From Synechococcus sp. AG-670-B23 (GTDB lineage: Bacteria; Cyanobacteriota; Cyanobacteriia; PCC-6307; Cyanobiaceae): 32,231 bases of DNA. The notes beneath the pieces were generated by a model. It saw nothing but the letters and a program-made list of their open reading frames with translations. It was not told the DNA's origin and ran no database searches. The DNA is taken from positions 1 to 32,231 of the forward strand of contig QCSL01000026.1 of assembly GCA_003209165.1 (NCBI GenBank). The letters run 5' to 3'. Made by a program: the position numbers and the translations under genes. This document shows, piece by piece, positions 16,171 to 24,434 of this stretch (position 1 is the stretch's first letter; each line of letters starts with the position of its first letter).

Positions 16171-17834
16171 GCGGCCTCCTGCAAGGCCTCCAGCCTGGAC
16201 GCTCGGAGCACACCCTCCACGCCGAACTGACGCAACCGTTGCTCCAGCGCCTGATTGGCCCCGGCGATGAACAGCGTGCGTCCCGCTGATCGCGCTTCCT
16301 CCACCATCCGTTCAATCGCCAGAGTTGCGGTTATACCGATGCGAGGCACGTCGGTGAGGTCAAGGATCAGCACCATGTAGCTCTGGATCAACCCCATCCG
16401 TGCACTGATTCCTTTGGCGGCGCCAAAACTCAACGGGCCACGCAGACGGAACAGCATCAGGGCCTTGCCGCAGCGCTGGATTAGGGCTTCTTCCTCGGGG
16501 GAGAGATTGGCGTGAATTACATCCCTAGCATCGGCAGGGTTGTCCTCCTCCATCCCCTCTAGTTGAGACCGTGTGATCGCGTCCACGGTCAACAGATTGG
16601 CCACGAACATCCCCACCAGGACCCCCCAGATCAGGTCCCAGAACACCGTCATCAAAAGCACGGCGTACATCAGGGCGGCTGTTTTCGCTGAAAGGCGGTG
16701 GGCGCGCAGCAGAAAGCCCCAGTCGATGATGTCGAGGCCAACTTTGATCAGGATTCCCGCCAGCAGTGCCGTGGGGATTTGTGCTGCCAGAGGTCCTGCC
16801 CCTAGCAGCACGACCAGCAGCACAATGGAATGGGTCATGCCCGACCAGGGCGTCTGACCTCCGGATTTGATGTTAATCACCGTTCGCATGGTGGCTCCGG
16901 CACCGGGAAGTCCCGAGAGGAACCCAGCCACTGTGTTGGCGATGCCCTGGCCGATCAGTTCACGGTTTGAGTCGTGGTTGGTCTGGGTGATGTTGTCGGC
17001 TACCAGAGAGGTCAGCAACGAGTCGATAGCACCGAGCAGGGCGAGAACCATGCCGGCTTTCACCAGCTCCGGCAGGTGCTGGCTGAAATCGGGGAACACC
17101 AGTTGCAATCCGCCTTCGGGGATCGCTCCAATTCGTGCGATGGGCTCAAGGCCCAGCTCCACCAGCACGTTGTCGTTGAACATCACCAGTGACAGCGGCG
17201 TCACGATCAGGAGCGCCAGCAGAGGCGTCGGCACCCACTGACGGATGCGCAGGGGAGTCAGGAACACCACTGCGAGTGTCATCAATCCAACGGCGAGCGC
17301 GGCTGGATTCCAGCTGGGCGCTTCGATCAGCGACTGCAGGGATGCAACGACGCCGCCCCGCGTGCTCACCCCGATGAAGGGGCCCAGTTGCAGCACCAGG
17401 ATGATGAAACCTATCCCCGACATGAAGCCCGAGACCACCGAATAGGGCACCAGGGTGATGAAGCGCCCCAGCCGCAGCACCCCGAGCAGGGCTTCAAACA
17501 CACCACCGATGACCACAGCGGCCATGACCAACGGCAGCATCTCGCCAGCATTCAGGTCCCGACTGATCCCGATGGCAGCCAGGCTGGACACAATCCCTGC
17601 CACGGTGACGCTCATTGGTCCGGTGGGTCCGCTGACCTGGGCGGGCGTCCCTCCGAGAAGGGCCCCTAGAAATCCGGTGACGATTGCGCCATACAGGCCG
17701 TAGATGGCGCCGCCTTGACCCAGGGCGGCATTGCCAAAGGCCAGGGCGAGAGGCAACGCGACCACGGCTGCTGTCAGTCCACCAAGCAGGTCGCCTCGGA
17801 TGTTGCGCTGATGCAGACCGTGAATCAGGGCCAT
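16158..17834 (-). CDS. bicA: SulP-family bicarbonate transporter, BicA type
   Basis: A Na+-dependent bicarbonate importer of the CO2-concentrating mechanism, in the plasma membrane. The N-terminal segment NIRGDLLGGLTAAVVALPLA is nearly the BicA consensus, followed by SGPTGPMSVTVAG, GFMSGIGFI, LLGAIDSLLTSLVADN, ELIGQGIANTVAGFLSG and GAGATMRTV. About a dozen hydrophobic segments span residues 15-415, and a STAS domain fills about 440-558 (LRGPLSFGAAKGI; LILDLTDVPRIG). Substrate assignment rests on similarity to BicA rather than sulfate permeases; no direct proof is possible from sequence. It is convergent with miaE (13-base overlap), and the thioredoxin-like gene ends just upstream on the same strand. 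Confidence 0.88.
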   Translation of the reverse strand: MALIHGLHQRNIRGDLLGGLTAAVVALPLALAFGNAALGQGGAIYGLYGAIVTGFLGALLGGTPAQVSGPTGPMSVTVAGIVSSLAAIGISRDLNAGEMLPLVMAAVVIGGVFEALLGVLRLGRFITLVPYSVVSGFMSGIGFIILVLQLGPFIGVSTRGGVVASLQSLIEAPSWNPAALAVGLMTLAVVFLTPLRIRQWVPTPLLALLIVTPLSLVMFNDNVLVELGLEPIARIGAIPEGGLQLVFPDFSQHLPELVKAGMVLALLGAIDSLLTSLVADNITQTNHDSNRELIGQGIANTVAGFLSGLPGAGATMRTVINIKSGGQTPWSGMTHSIVLLVVLLGAGPLAAQIPTALLAGILIKVGLDIIDWGFLLRAHRLSAKTAALMYAVLLMTVFWDLIWGVLVGMFVANLLTVDAITRSQLEGMEEDNPADARDVIHANLSPEEEALIQRCGKALMLFRLRGPLSFGAAKGISARMGLIQSYMVLILDLTDVPRIGITATLAIERMVEEARSAGRTLFIAGANQALEQRLRQFGVEGVLRASRLEALQEAAQLI

Positions 17835-17887
17835 GTCAGTTCAGGCTGCTCCAGCGGCTCAGGGCCTCCAGGGACTGCACGCCAACT

Positions 17888-18247
17888 TTATCGGCGTCCA
17901 TCGGGAAGAACCCCGGTGGGATAGGCCAGGATCTCTGCCGCATTGCAGGCTTCGGCTTTCTCCAGCAGCTGTTTCGGTTTCCGGCACTCCACGTAGGGCA
18001 GCTCCGCTCCCGCCTGTTTGCCGAAAAGGTTCATCTGTTTGAAGCAGGCTGGGCAGGTCCAGGCGCCGTAAAACCGGGCTCCAATGGCTAATAGATACTT
18101 CGTCAATTCGAGGGCTTGGGGCCTGGAGTCGTGCAGGGGCTCTCCAATCGTGCTGGCCCATGGCGCTGCAAATCTCGAGGTGCCACCTACACTTCCGCCA
18201 ACTGCGACCAGCACGGTTGCCAGCAGGGATGAAGCAATGCTTCTCAT
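17888..18247 (-). CDS. Thioredoxin-fold protein (VKOR-associated type), frameshifted near C-terminus
   Basis: A 119-residue protein with an N-terminal signal or anchor (MRSIASSLLATVLVAVGG) and a thioredoxin-like domain resembling the one fused to cyanobacterial vitamin K epoxide reductases: IGARFYGAWTCPACFKQMNLF holds the CxxC (CPAC), and EILAYPT is the cis-proline loop. The frame stops at TAA 17890-17888 just after LPDGRR. In the +1 frame the expected ending continues as KVGVQSLEALSRWSSLN to a TGA at 17838-17836, two bases before bicA. So one inserted base has cut off the last strand and helix, or +1 frameshifting restores them. The residue after YPT is Gly where Trp is usual. It may act in periplasmic or lumenal disulfide chemistry if functional. 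Confidence 0.7.
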   Translation of the reverse strand: MRSIASSLLATVLVAVGGSVGGTSRFAAPWASTIGEPLHDSRPQALELTKYLLAIGARFYGAWTCPACFKQMNLFGKQAGAELPYVECRKPKQLLEKAEACNAAEILAYPTGVLPDGRR

Positions 18248-18362
18248 GCCGATGCAAAGTTGGCCTGAAGCTAGGTCGCATTGATGCGTTCGGGCTTCCC
18301 TCCATGAGGAAGCAACAACCCAAGCTCTCTTGCGGCGAGACTAAGTAAATCACTTAACCGGT

Positions 18363-19334
18363 ATGGCAGGCAGCGGATACAAGGACTATTTCCAAGTGCT
18401 CGGTGTCGATCGCAGCGCCGATGCCAATGCCATCAAGAAAGCCTTCCGCAGCTTGGCGCGCAAATATCACCCTGACGTCAACCCCGGTGATGCACAGGCT
18501 GAAGCTCGTTTCAAGGAGATCAGTGAGGCCTACGAAGTGCTCTCTGATCCCGAAAAACGTCGTCGATATGAGCAATTTGGCCAGTACTGGAATCAGGCAG
18601 GCGGCATGGGCGGGGGAGCAGCACCTGGCATGGATGTCGACTTCGGTCGTTACGGCAATTTCGACGATTTCATCAACGACCTTCTGGGTCGTTTCGGTGG
18701 ACCGGCAGGTGGCGGTTTTCCGGGGGGTGGATTTCCTGGAGGTGGATTCGCTGGAGGCGGTTTTCCCCGTGGCGCCCAAGCTTCGCGTGCTCCGGTGAAT
18801 CTGGATGCCGAAGCCACGGTGAATGTGACCTTTGTGGAAGCCTTTCGGGGCGGTGAGCGCAGCCTCTCGGTGAACAACGAGCGTGTTCAAGTGCGCATTC
18901 CCTCCGGTGTGAAAAACGGCTCGCGCCTGCGGCTAAAGGGCAAGGGCAACCTGCAACCGGGAACCGGACGGCGGGGTGATCTTTATCTCAACTTGAAGGT
19001 TCAAGATCACCCGATCTGGCGATTGGAATTGGACCAGTTGCGAGCCGATCTGCCCGTCAGCCTCGATGAACTGGCCCTTGGCGGCATGGTTTCGGTGATA
19101 ACTCCCGATGGTGAGGCGCAGGTGAGCATTCCGGCAGGCACGGCTCCAGGTCGCAGCCTCCGGCTGAAGGGCAAAGGGTGGCCCTCTAAGACAGGTCGCG
19201 GTGATCTCCTGCTGACGCTGACGCTGGCCATGCCGCCTTCCTGGAGTGACGAGGAGCGCCGCTTGCTAGAGGAATTGCGTGCCAAGCGCACAGGACACCC
19301 ACGTCAAGAGTGGCTTCGTTCAGCAGCCCTGTGA
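18363..19334 (+). CDS. DnaJ-type co-chaperone without zinc finger (CbpA-like)
   Basis: A type II Hsp40 that stimulates DnaK. The J domain occupies residues 6-72 with the HPD tripeptide (RKYHPDVNPG) and FKEISEAYEVLSDPEKRRRY. A Gly/Phe-rich segment (about 80-138) contains a short tandem repeat, then two beta-barrel substrate domains from about 143 (DAEATVNVTFVEAFRGG, VRIPSGVKNGSRLRLKGKG, SIPAGTAPGRSLRLKGKGW). The CxxCxGxG zinc repeats of DnaJ proper are absent. Length 323 fits CbpA/DnaJ2. It is the first gene of a plus-strand run (dnaJ-hemB-VOC-mutS2), preceded by about 115 bases with no other gene. Confidence 0.94.
   Translation: MAGSGYKDYFQVLGVDRSADANAIKKAFRSLARKYHPDVNPGDAQAEARFKEISEAYEVLSDPEKRRRYEQFGQYWNQAGGMGGGAAPGMDVDFGRYGNFDDFINDLLGRFGGPAGGGFPGGGFPGGGFAGGGFPRGAQASRAPVNLDAEATVNVTFVEAFRGGERSLSVNNERVQVRIPSGVKNGSRLRLKGKGNLQPGTGRRGDLYLNLKVQDHPIWRLELDQLRADLPVSLDELALGGMVSVITPDGEAQVSIPAGTAPGRSLRLKGKGWPSKTGRGDLLLTLTLAMPPSWSDEERRLLEELRAKRTGHPRQEWLRSAAL
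18708..18767 (+). repeat. Four tandem 15-bp units in the DnaJ Gly/Phe region
   Basis: Four imperfect 15-base units of pattern GGNGGNGGNTTYSCN encode G-G-G-F-P (twice), G-G-G-F-A and G-G-G-F-P. In-frame unit number can change without disrupting the protein, so this is a possible length-variable site between strains. Confidence 0.85.
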
Positions 19335-19373
19335 TCGGGTGACCCTTACGATCACACCTTGTGTTTGAGTCTG

Positions 19374-20375
19374 ATGGAGCTCACCTACCGCCCCCGTCGT
19401 CTTCGGCGTACGCCCGCGCTACGCGCCCTGGTGCGTGAGTACAGCCTCTCAGCTGCAGATTTCATCTACCCCCTCTTTGTGCACGAAGGCGCCGAGGTGG
19501 AGCCGATTGGTGCCATGCCCGGTGCCAGCCGTTGGAGCCTGGCGGCCCTCACTGGAGAAGTGCAGCGCGCTTACGACCTGGGGGTGCGTTGCATCGTTCT
19601 CTTCCCGAAGGTGTCTGAGGGGCTGAAGACCGAAGACGGGGCCGAGTGCTTCAACGCCAATGGCCTGATCCCGCGCGCGATCAGCCAGATCAAAGAAGCC
19701 GTCCCTGAGATGTCGATCATGACCGATGTTGCCCTGGATCCCTACTCCTGCGATGGCCATGATGGGATCGTCAGCCAGGACGGTGTTGTCCTCAATGACG
19801 AGACGATTGAACTGCTGTGCAAACAGGCTGTTGTGCAGGCTGAAGCAGGCGCTGATCTGATCGGTCCCAGCGACATGATGGACGGCCGAGTCGGAGCCAT
19901 CCGTGAAGCCCTCGACGATGAAGGCTTCGAACATGTGGGAATTATCAGCTACACGGCGAAGTATTCCTCCGCTTACTACGGACCTTTCCGCGAGGCTCTG
20001 GACTCTGCCCCGCGTGCTGCTGGCAGCAAGCCGATCCCAAAAAACAAAGACACTTATCAGATGGATCCCGCCAATGCTCGTGAAGCCATCACCGAAGCCC
20101 AGCTTGATGAGCAGGAAGGCGCCGACATCATGATGGTCAAGCCTGGTCTGGCCTATCTCGACATCATCCACCGCCTGCGCCAGGAATCAGAACTCCCCAT
20201 CGCTGCTTACAACGTGAGCGGCGAGTATTCGATGGTGAAGGCCGCGGCGGAACGGGGCTGGATTGATGAAAAGGCTGTCGTGCTGGAAACTTTGCTGAGC
20301 TTCAAGCGTGCCGGTGCGGATCTGATCCTCACGTACCACGCCTGCGATGCAGCGGCTTGGTTGAAGGAGGCCTGA
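19374..20375 (+). CDS. hemB: Delta-aminolevulinic acid dehydratase (porphobilinogen synthase)
   Basis: Condenses two 5-aminolevulinate molecules to porphobilinogen, a shared step for chlorophyll, haem, phycobilins and cobalamin. Schiff-base lysines are visible as Lys196 (YTAKYSSAYYGPFREA) and Lys256 (MMVKPGLAYLDI). The metal region DVALDPYSCDGHDG has the Asp-rich pattern of Mg2+-dependent plant and cyanobacterial enzymes rather than three zinc cysteines. ATG at 19374 (MELTYRPRRLRRT) is the natural start; a TTG 15 bases upstream is in frame but unneeded. The 333 residues are full length. It ends five bases before the VOC gene. Confidence 0.97.
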   Translation: MELTYRPRRLRRTPALRALVREYSLSAADFIYPLFVHEGAEVEPIGAMPGASRWSLAALTGEVQRAYDLGVRCIVLFPKVSEGLKTEDGAECFNANGLIPRAISQIKEAVPEMSIMTDVALDPYSCDGHDGIVSQDGVVLNDETIELLCKQAVVQAEAGADLIGPSDMMDGRVGAIREALDDEGFEHVGIISYTAKYSSAYYGPFREALDSAPRAAGSKPIPKNKDTYQMDPANAREAITEAQLDEQEGADIMMVKPGLAYLDIIHRLRQESELPIAAYNVSGEYSMVKAAAERGWIDEKAVVLETLLSFKRAGADLILTYHACDAAAWLKEA

Positions 20376-20379
20376 TTCG

Positions 20380-20775
20380 ATGGCAACAGCCGATCAACCG
20401 ACGGGTGTCGATCGTCTCGGTCACGTTGCGATCCGCGTTGAGAACGTCGATCGGGCTGTTGCCTTCTACACCGATTTGGGCATGCGGCTGGTCTGGCGCG
20501 CCGACGACTGGTGCTACCTGGAAGCCGGGGAAGGACGCGATGGGCTCGCCTTGTTAGGCCCAAATTACAAGGCTGCTGGCCCACATTTCGCCTTCCATTT
20601 CCGCGATCGTTCAGAGGTGGATGTGATTCACGACCGCCTCAAAGCGCAGGGTGTGCAAGTTGGTGCCGTCCATGACCATCGAGACGGCACGGCGTCTTTT
20701 TATCTGAAAGACCCGGAAGGCAACTGGCTCGAAATGCTTTATGAACCCCCAGGTGGCATCCCCTCCAACTGCTAA
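20380..20775 (+). CDS. VOC/glyoxalase-superfamily protein
   Basis: A 131-residue vicinal-oxygen-chelate protein with two beta-alpha-beta-beta-beta modules: GHVAIRVENVDRAVAFYTDL and FHFRDRSEVDVIHDRL, closing with FYLKDPEGNWLEMLY. Likely metal ligands are His and Glu at the module edges. Similar proteins include glyoxalase I, fosfomycin-resistance and dioxygenase relatives; sequence alone does not decide the reaction. A strong AAGGAGG lies 11 bases ahead of ATG 20380, at the end of hemB, so it is surely in the hemB operon. Its 3' end overlaps the start of mutS2 by up to 35 bases. Confidence 0.9.
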   Translation: MATADQPTGVDRLGHVAIRVENVDRAVAFYTDLGMRLVWRADDWCYLEAGEGRDGLALLGPNYKAAGPHFAFHFRDRSEVDVIHDRLKAQGVQVGAVHDHRDGTASFYLKDPEGNWLEMLYEPPGGIPSNC

Positions 20776-23179
20776 TTACTTGAGACAAGAGGCGGATCGG
20801 GCTCAGCAGGAAACCCTCGAACTTCTTGAGTGGCATCGGGTCTGTGACCATCTCAGCGGCTTTGCCAGCACCGGCATGGGTCGCGATGCGGCACGGGTTC
20901 AACCGCTACCAGCAAGCCTTGAAGAGTCTAAAAAACGCCTGGCCGAGACCGTTGAAATGGCGGTGCTGGATGACCTCACTGAGGGGGGAGTCAGCTTCCG
21001 CGGCGTGCAAAACATCGAGCCAGTGGTGCTGCGCTGCGGCAGGGGCGGCGTGGCCTCCGGTGAGGAACTGCTGGCCGTGGCGGAGACGTTGTCAGCGGCC
21101 CGTCGCCTGCGCCGTCAGATCGACGACCCCGAGCTGCGACCGGTTTGCACCACGTTGATCGAAACGATGGTGACGCTGCCGGAGTTGGAGCAGCGGCTCA
21201 AATTTGCCCTCGAAGAGGGAGGTCGCGTTGCTGATCGCGCCAGCTCGGCGTTGTCGGCGCTTCGGCATCAATGGCATGGCTTGCGCCTGGACCGTCGCGA
21301 CAAACTTCAGGAGTTGCTGCGGCGCCTGGCTCCATCCCTGCAGGACAGTGTGATCGCCGAGCGTCATGGCCGTCCGGTCTTGGCGGTCAAGGCCGGTGCG
21401 GTTAGCCAGGTGCCCGGCCAGGTGCACGACAGTTCGGCCTCAGGCAGCACCCTTTTTGTGGAGCCCCGCTCGGTGCTCACGATGGGCAACAAGTTAGTGG
21501 AGCTGGAGTCCCGCATCCGGGATGAGGAGCGCAAGGTGTTGGCGGAGCTGAGTGCTCTGGTGGCTGACGAGGCGTCTGCCCTCAACCAAGTGGTGGCAGT
21601 GCTGCGAACGCTGGATCTTTCGTTGGCCCGCGGGCGTTACGGTCGCTGGCTTGGCGGCGTGGAGCCGCAGCTTGAGCAGGCGCCGGAGGCTCCCTTCAGC
21701 CTCGAAGGGTTGCGGCACCCCCTTCTGGTCTGGCAGCACCAACGGGCGGATGGGCCGCCGGTGGTCCCCATTTCGGTGGAGGTGTCCCCGAAGCTGCGGG
21801 TGGTGGCGATCACCGGGCCGAACACCGGTGGCAAAACGGTCACCCTGAAAAGCATCGGCCTCGCTGCACTGATGGCCCGCGCCGGCATGCTTTTGCCCTG
21901 TTCAGGGCAACCCTCCTTGCCCTGGTGTGCCCAGGTGCTGGCGGACATCGGAGATGAGCAATCCCTGCAGCAGAGCCTGTCCACCTTTAGCGGCCATGTG
22001 AAGCGCATCGGGCGAATTCTTGAGGCGCTGCAGCGCGGTAGTGCCCCTGTCCTAGTGCTGTTAGATGAGGTAGGTGCTGGAACGGATCCCAGAGAGGGAA
22101 CGGCTTTGGCCACAGCCTTGCTCAAGGCTCTTGCGGATCGAGCTCGGCTCACGATTGCCACCACCCACTTCGGTGAACTCAAGGCCCTCAAATACGACGA
22201 CGCTCGTTTTGAGAATGCCTCTGTGGCCTTTAATCCTGAGACATTGGCCCCTACCTACGAATTGCTTTGGGGAATTCCGGGACGCAGCAATGCATTGGCG
22301 ATCGCGACACGCCTGGGGCTCGATTCCGACGTGCTGCGCAAGGCCCAGCAGCTTCTGGCTCCAGGGGGTGACGGTGAGGTCAATAGTGTGATTCGCGGCT
22401 TGGAGGAGCAGCGTCAGCGCCAACAGGCCGCGGCAGAAGACGCTGCAGCACTCTTGGCACGCACTGAGCTATTGCACGAGGAGTTGCTGCAGCGCTGGCA
22501 GAAGCAAAAGCAGCAGACCGCGCAACGCCAAGAGCAGGGCCGTAAACGCTTGGAGCAGTCGATCCGCCAGGGCCAGAAGGAAGTTCGCACACTGATTCGC
22601 CGTCTGCGTGATGAGCGCGCGGATGGGGAAACCGCGCGGCAGGCTGGGCAACGGCTGCGCAGCTTGGAGGACCATCACCGTCCCACCCCTGAACGGCATT
22701 CACCCAAGCCGGGGTGGAGTCCGTCAGTGGGGGATCGCGTGCGGTTGCTGGCTCTTGGCAAGGCTGCAGATGTCTTGGCCATCAACGATGACGGCCTTCA
22801 ACTGACGGTCCGTTGCGGGGTGATGCGCACCACGGTGGATCTGGCGGCGGTGGAAAGCCTGGATGGTCGTAAGCCCGAGCCGCCTCCAAAGCCAGTGGTG
22901 AAGGTGCAAGCCCGTTCAACCGGCGTCGGTGGTGCACAGGTGCGCACCAGCCGCAACACCCTTGATGTCCGTGGCATGCGGGTGCATGAGGCCGAAGCGG
23001 CTGTCGAAGAACGCTTGCGCAGTGCCAATGGCCCGGTTTGGGTGATTCACGGCATCGGTACCGGCAAGCTCAAGCGCGGCCTGCGCGCCTGGCTGGACAC
23101 TGTGCCCTACGTGGAACGGGTAACGGATGCTGAGCAGGGGGATGGCGGACCGGGATGCAGCGTTGTATGGATGCGCTGA
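20741..23179 (+). CDS. mutS2: MutS2-family ATPase/endonuclease
   Basis: A MutS paralogue lacking mismatch-recognition domain I. MutS2 proteins act on recombination intermediates and, in some bacteria, on collided ribosomes. The 812 residues contain core/lever helices, Walker A (GPNTGGKTVTLKS), Walker B (VLVLLDEVGAGTDPREG), TTHFGELKALKY, a long Gln/Arg-rich coiled coil (about 550-640), a KOW-like segment (PSVGDRVRLLALGKAADV) and a C-terminal Smr nuclease domain (LDVRGMRVHEAE; VIHGIGTGKLKRGLRAWL). The start is uncertain: ATG 20741 overlaps the VOC gene by 35 bases, and GTG 20753 or TTG 20780 are also possible because the first well-conserved block is TLELLEWHRVCDHL. It ends 18 bases from the convergent ABC ATPase gene. 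Confidence 0.95.
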   Translation: MNPQVASPPTANYLRQEADRAQQETLELLEWHRVCDHLSGFASTGMGRDAARVQPLPASLEESKKRLAETVEMAVLDDLTEGGVSFRGVQNIEPVVLRCGRGGVASGEELLAVAETLSAARRLRRQIDDPELRPVCTTLIETMVTLPELEQRLKFALEEGGRVADRASSALSALRHQWHGLRLDRRDKLQELLRRLAPSLQDSVIAERHGRPVLAVKAGAVSQVPGQVHDSSASGSTLFVEPRSVLTMGNKLVELESRIRDEERKVLAELSALVADEASALNQVVAVLRTLDLSLARGRYGRWLGGVEPQLEQAPEAPFSLEGLRHPLLVWQHQRADGPPVVPISVEVSPKLRVVAITGPNTGGKTVTLKSIGLAALMARAGMLLPCSGQPSLPWCAQVLADIGDEQSLQQSLSTFSGHVKRIGRILEALQRGSAPVLVLLDEVGAGTDPREGTALATALLKALADRARLTIATTHFGELKALKYDDARFENASVAFNPETLAPTYELLWGIPGRSNALAIATRLGLDSDVLRKAQQLLAPGGDGEVNSVIRGLEEQRQRQQAAAEDAAALLARTELLHEELLQRWQKQKQQTAQRQEQGRKRLEQSIRQGQKEVRTLIRRLRDERADGETARQAGQRLRSLEDHHRPTPERHSPKPGWSPSVGDRVRLLALGKAADVLAINDDGLQLTVRCGVMRTTVDLAAVESLDGRKPEPPPKPVVKVQARSTGVGGAQVRTSRNTLDVRGMRVHEAEAAVEERLRSANGPVWVIHGIGTGKLKRGLRAWLDTVPYVERVTDAEQGDGGPGCSVVWMR

Positions 23180-23197
23180 GCTGGTTCCCTTCAGCGG

Positions 23198-24376
23198 CTA
23201 ACGGATTGCTTCTCCATCCGTGTCAAACAATCGCCAGCCTGTGGGCTCAGGGTCGAGGTTGATTGCATCGCCGGCGTTGATGTTGATCTCCGCTGAAGTC
23301 CTGGCATGGATGATTTGATCATCATCCAGGAGCCGACAGGTGAGGATCTGCTCATTGCCCAGACGCTCGCAATGGCTCACCTCGGCTTGGAGATTCCGGT
23401 TCGTTGCCGGGGCCAGATGCCAATGTTCGGGCCTCAATCCTGCGGTGAGATGTTGGCCTTCTCGTTGAAGTAAGGGCTCGACCATTTCGCCTTCAACCTG
23501 AATGCGTTTTCGGCCCAAAATGAGGGTTGCATTGGGTCCCACTATGACGGGCAATAAGCCCATCGCTGGGCTGCCAATGAATTGGGCCACGAAGATGTTG
23601 GAGGGCCACCTGTACAACTCCATCGGCTTCCCCAGCTGTTGCAAGCGCCCTTTGTTCAACACTGCGATGCGGTCGCCCATGGTCATCGCTTCCACCTGGT
23701 CATGGGTCACATAGACTGTTGTTGTTCCTAAGTCTCTCTGCAGCTCGACGATTCTTTGGCGTGTAGTCGTTCTGAGTTTGGCGTCAAGATTGCTGAGAGG
23801 TTCATCCATCAAGAACACCTCAGGATTGCGCGCCATGGCGCGTCCGAGGGCGACCCGTTGTTTCTGTCCACCGGACAGTTCCTTTGGCCTTCTGTCGAGC
23901 AATTCCGTTAATTCGAGAGATCTTGCAACGGTGTTAACCCTGGCTTCGATTTGTTCTTCTCTTACCGACCGCACCCTCAGTGATTTGGGCAATGCTCGCG
24001 TGGATAGAAAGACCTGATCTTGGATCCGTTGGAATATGGATTTTGCTTGGCTTCTGCGCAGTCCGAAGCTGAGGTTGTCCCGCACGGTGAGATGCGGGTA
24101 GAGGGCATAGCTCTGAAACACCATGGCGACGTCCCGGCGCGCCGGTGGCACACTGCTGATGGGTCTGCTTCCGATTCTGATTTCGCCGCTGGTGGGATTG
24201 TCGAGACCGGCGAGCAGTCGTAGCAACGTGCTTTTGCCACAACCCGAGGGGCCAACCAGCACCAAAAACTCGCCATTGTTGATCGTCAGATTCAACTTAC
24301 GAATCACCTCAACGGGATCGGCGCCGCCTCGTCCTGGGTAGGTCTTACTGAGGTCTTCGAAACGGACGCCGGCCAA
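23198..24376 (-). CDS. ggtA: ABC transporter ATPase, MalK/UgpC type (probable GgtA)
   Basis: A nucleotide-binding subunit of a CUT1-type sugar or osmolyte importer. Walker A (GPSGCGKST), Q-loop (VFQSYALYPHLTV), signature (LSGGQKQR), Walker B (VFLMDEPLSNLDAKLR) and H-loop (VYVTHDQVEAMTMGD) are intact. A C-terminal regulatory OB-fold region (about 245-392) includes GLRPEHWHL. No permease or binding-protein gene is adjacent. In cyanobacteria a stand-alone ATPase of this kind is GgtA, serving glucosylglycerol, sucrose and trehalose uptake; this is inference here. About 28 extra residues sit between the Q-loop and signature (around 113-143) compared with E. coli MalK. The start is TTG 24376 with poor ribosome-binding signal. 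Confidence 0.85.
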   Translation of the reverse strand: MAGVRFEDLSKTYPGRGGADPVEVIRKLNLTINNGEFLVLVGPSGCGKSTLLRLLAGLDNPTSGEIRIGSRPISSVPPARRDVAMVFQSYALYPHLTVRDNLSFGLRRSQAKSIFQRIQDQVFLSTRALPKSLRVRSVREEQIEARVNTVARSLELTELLDRRPKELSGGQKQRVALGRAMARNPEVFLMDEPLSNLDAKLRTTTRQRIVELQRDLGTTTVYVTHDQVEAMTMGDRIAVLNKGRLQQLGKPMELYRWPSNIFVAQFIGSPAMGLLPVIVGPNATLILGRKRIQVEGEMVEPLLQREGQHLTAGLRPEHWHLAPATNRNLQAEVSHCERLGNEQILTCRLLDDDQIIHARTSAEININAGDAINLDPEPTGWRLFDTDGEAIR

Positions 24377-24434
24377 CGACAGAGCTGCAGCGGCTGAATC
24401 TTAGGGTTATGAATTGGATTGAGCCGGCAGCACC

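Noticed and set aside
19449-20171. Minus-strand open frame opposite hemB
   Set aside because: hemB is complete on the plus strand; the antisense frame is a composition effect.
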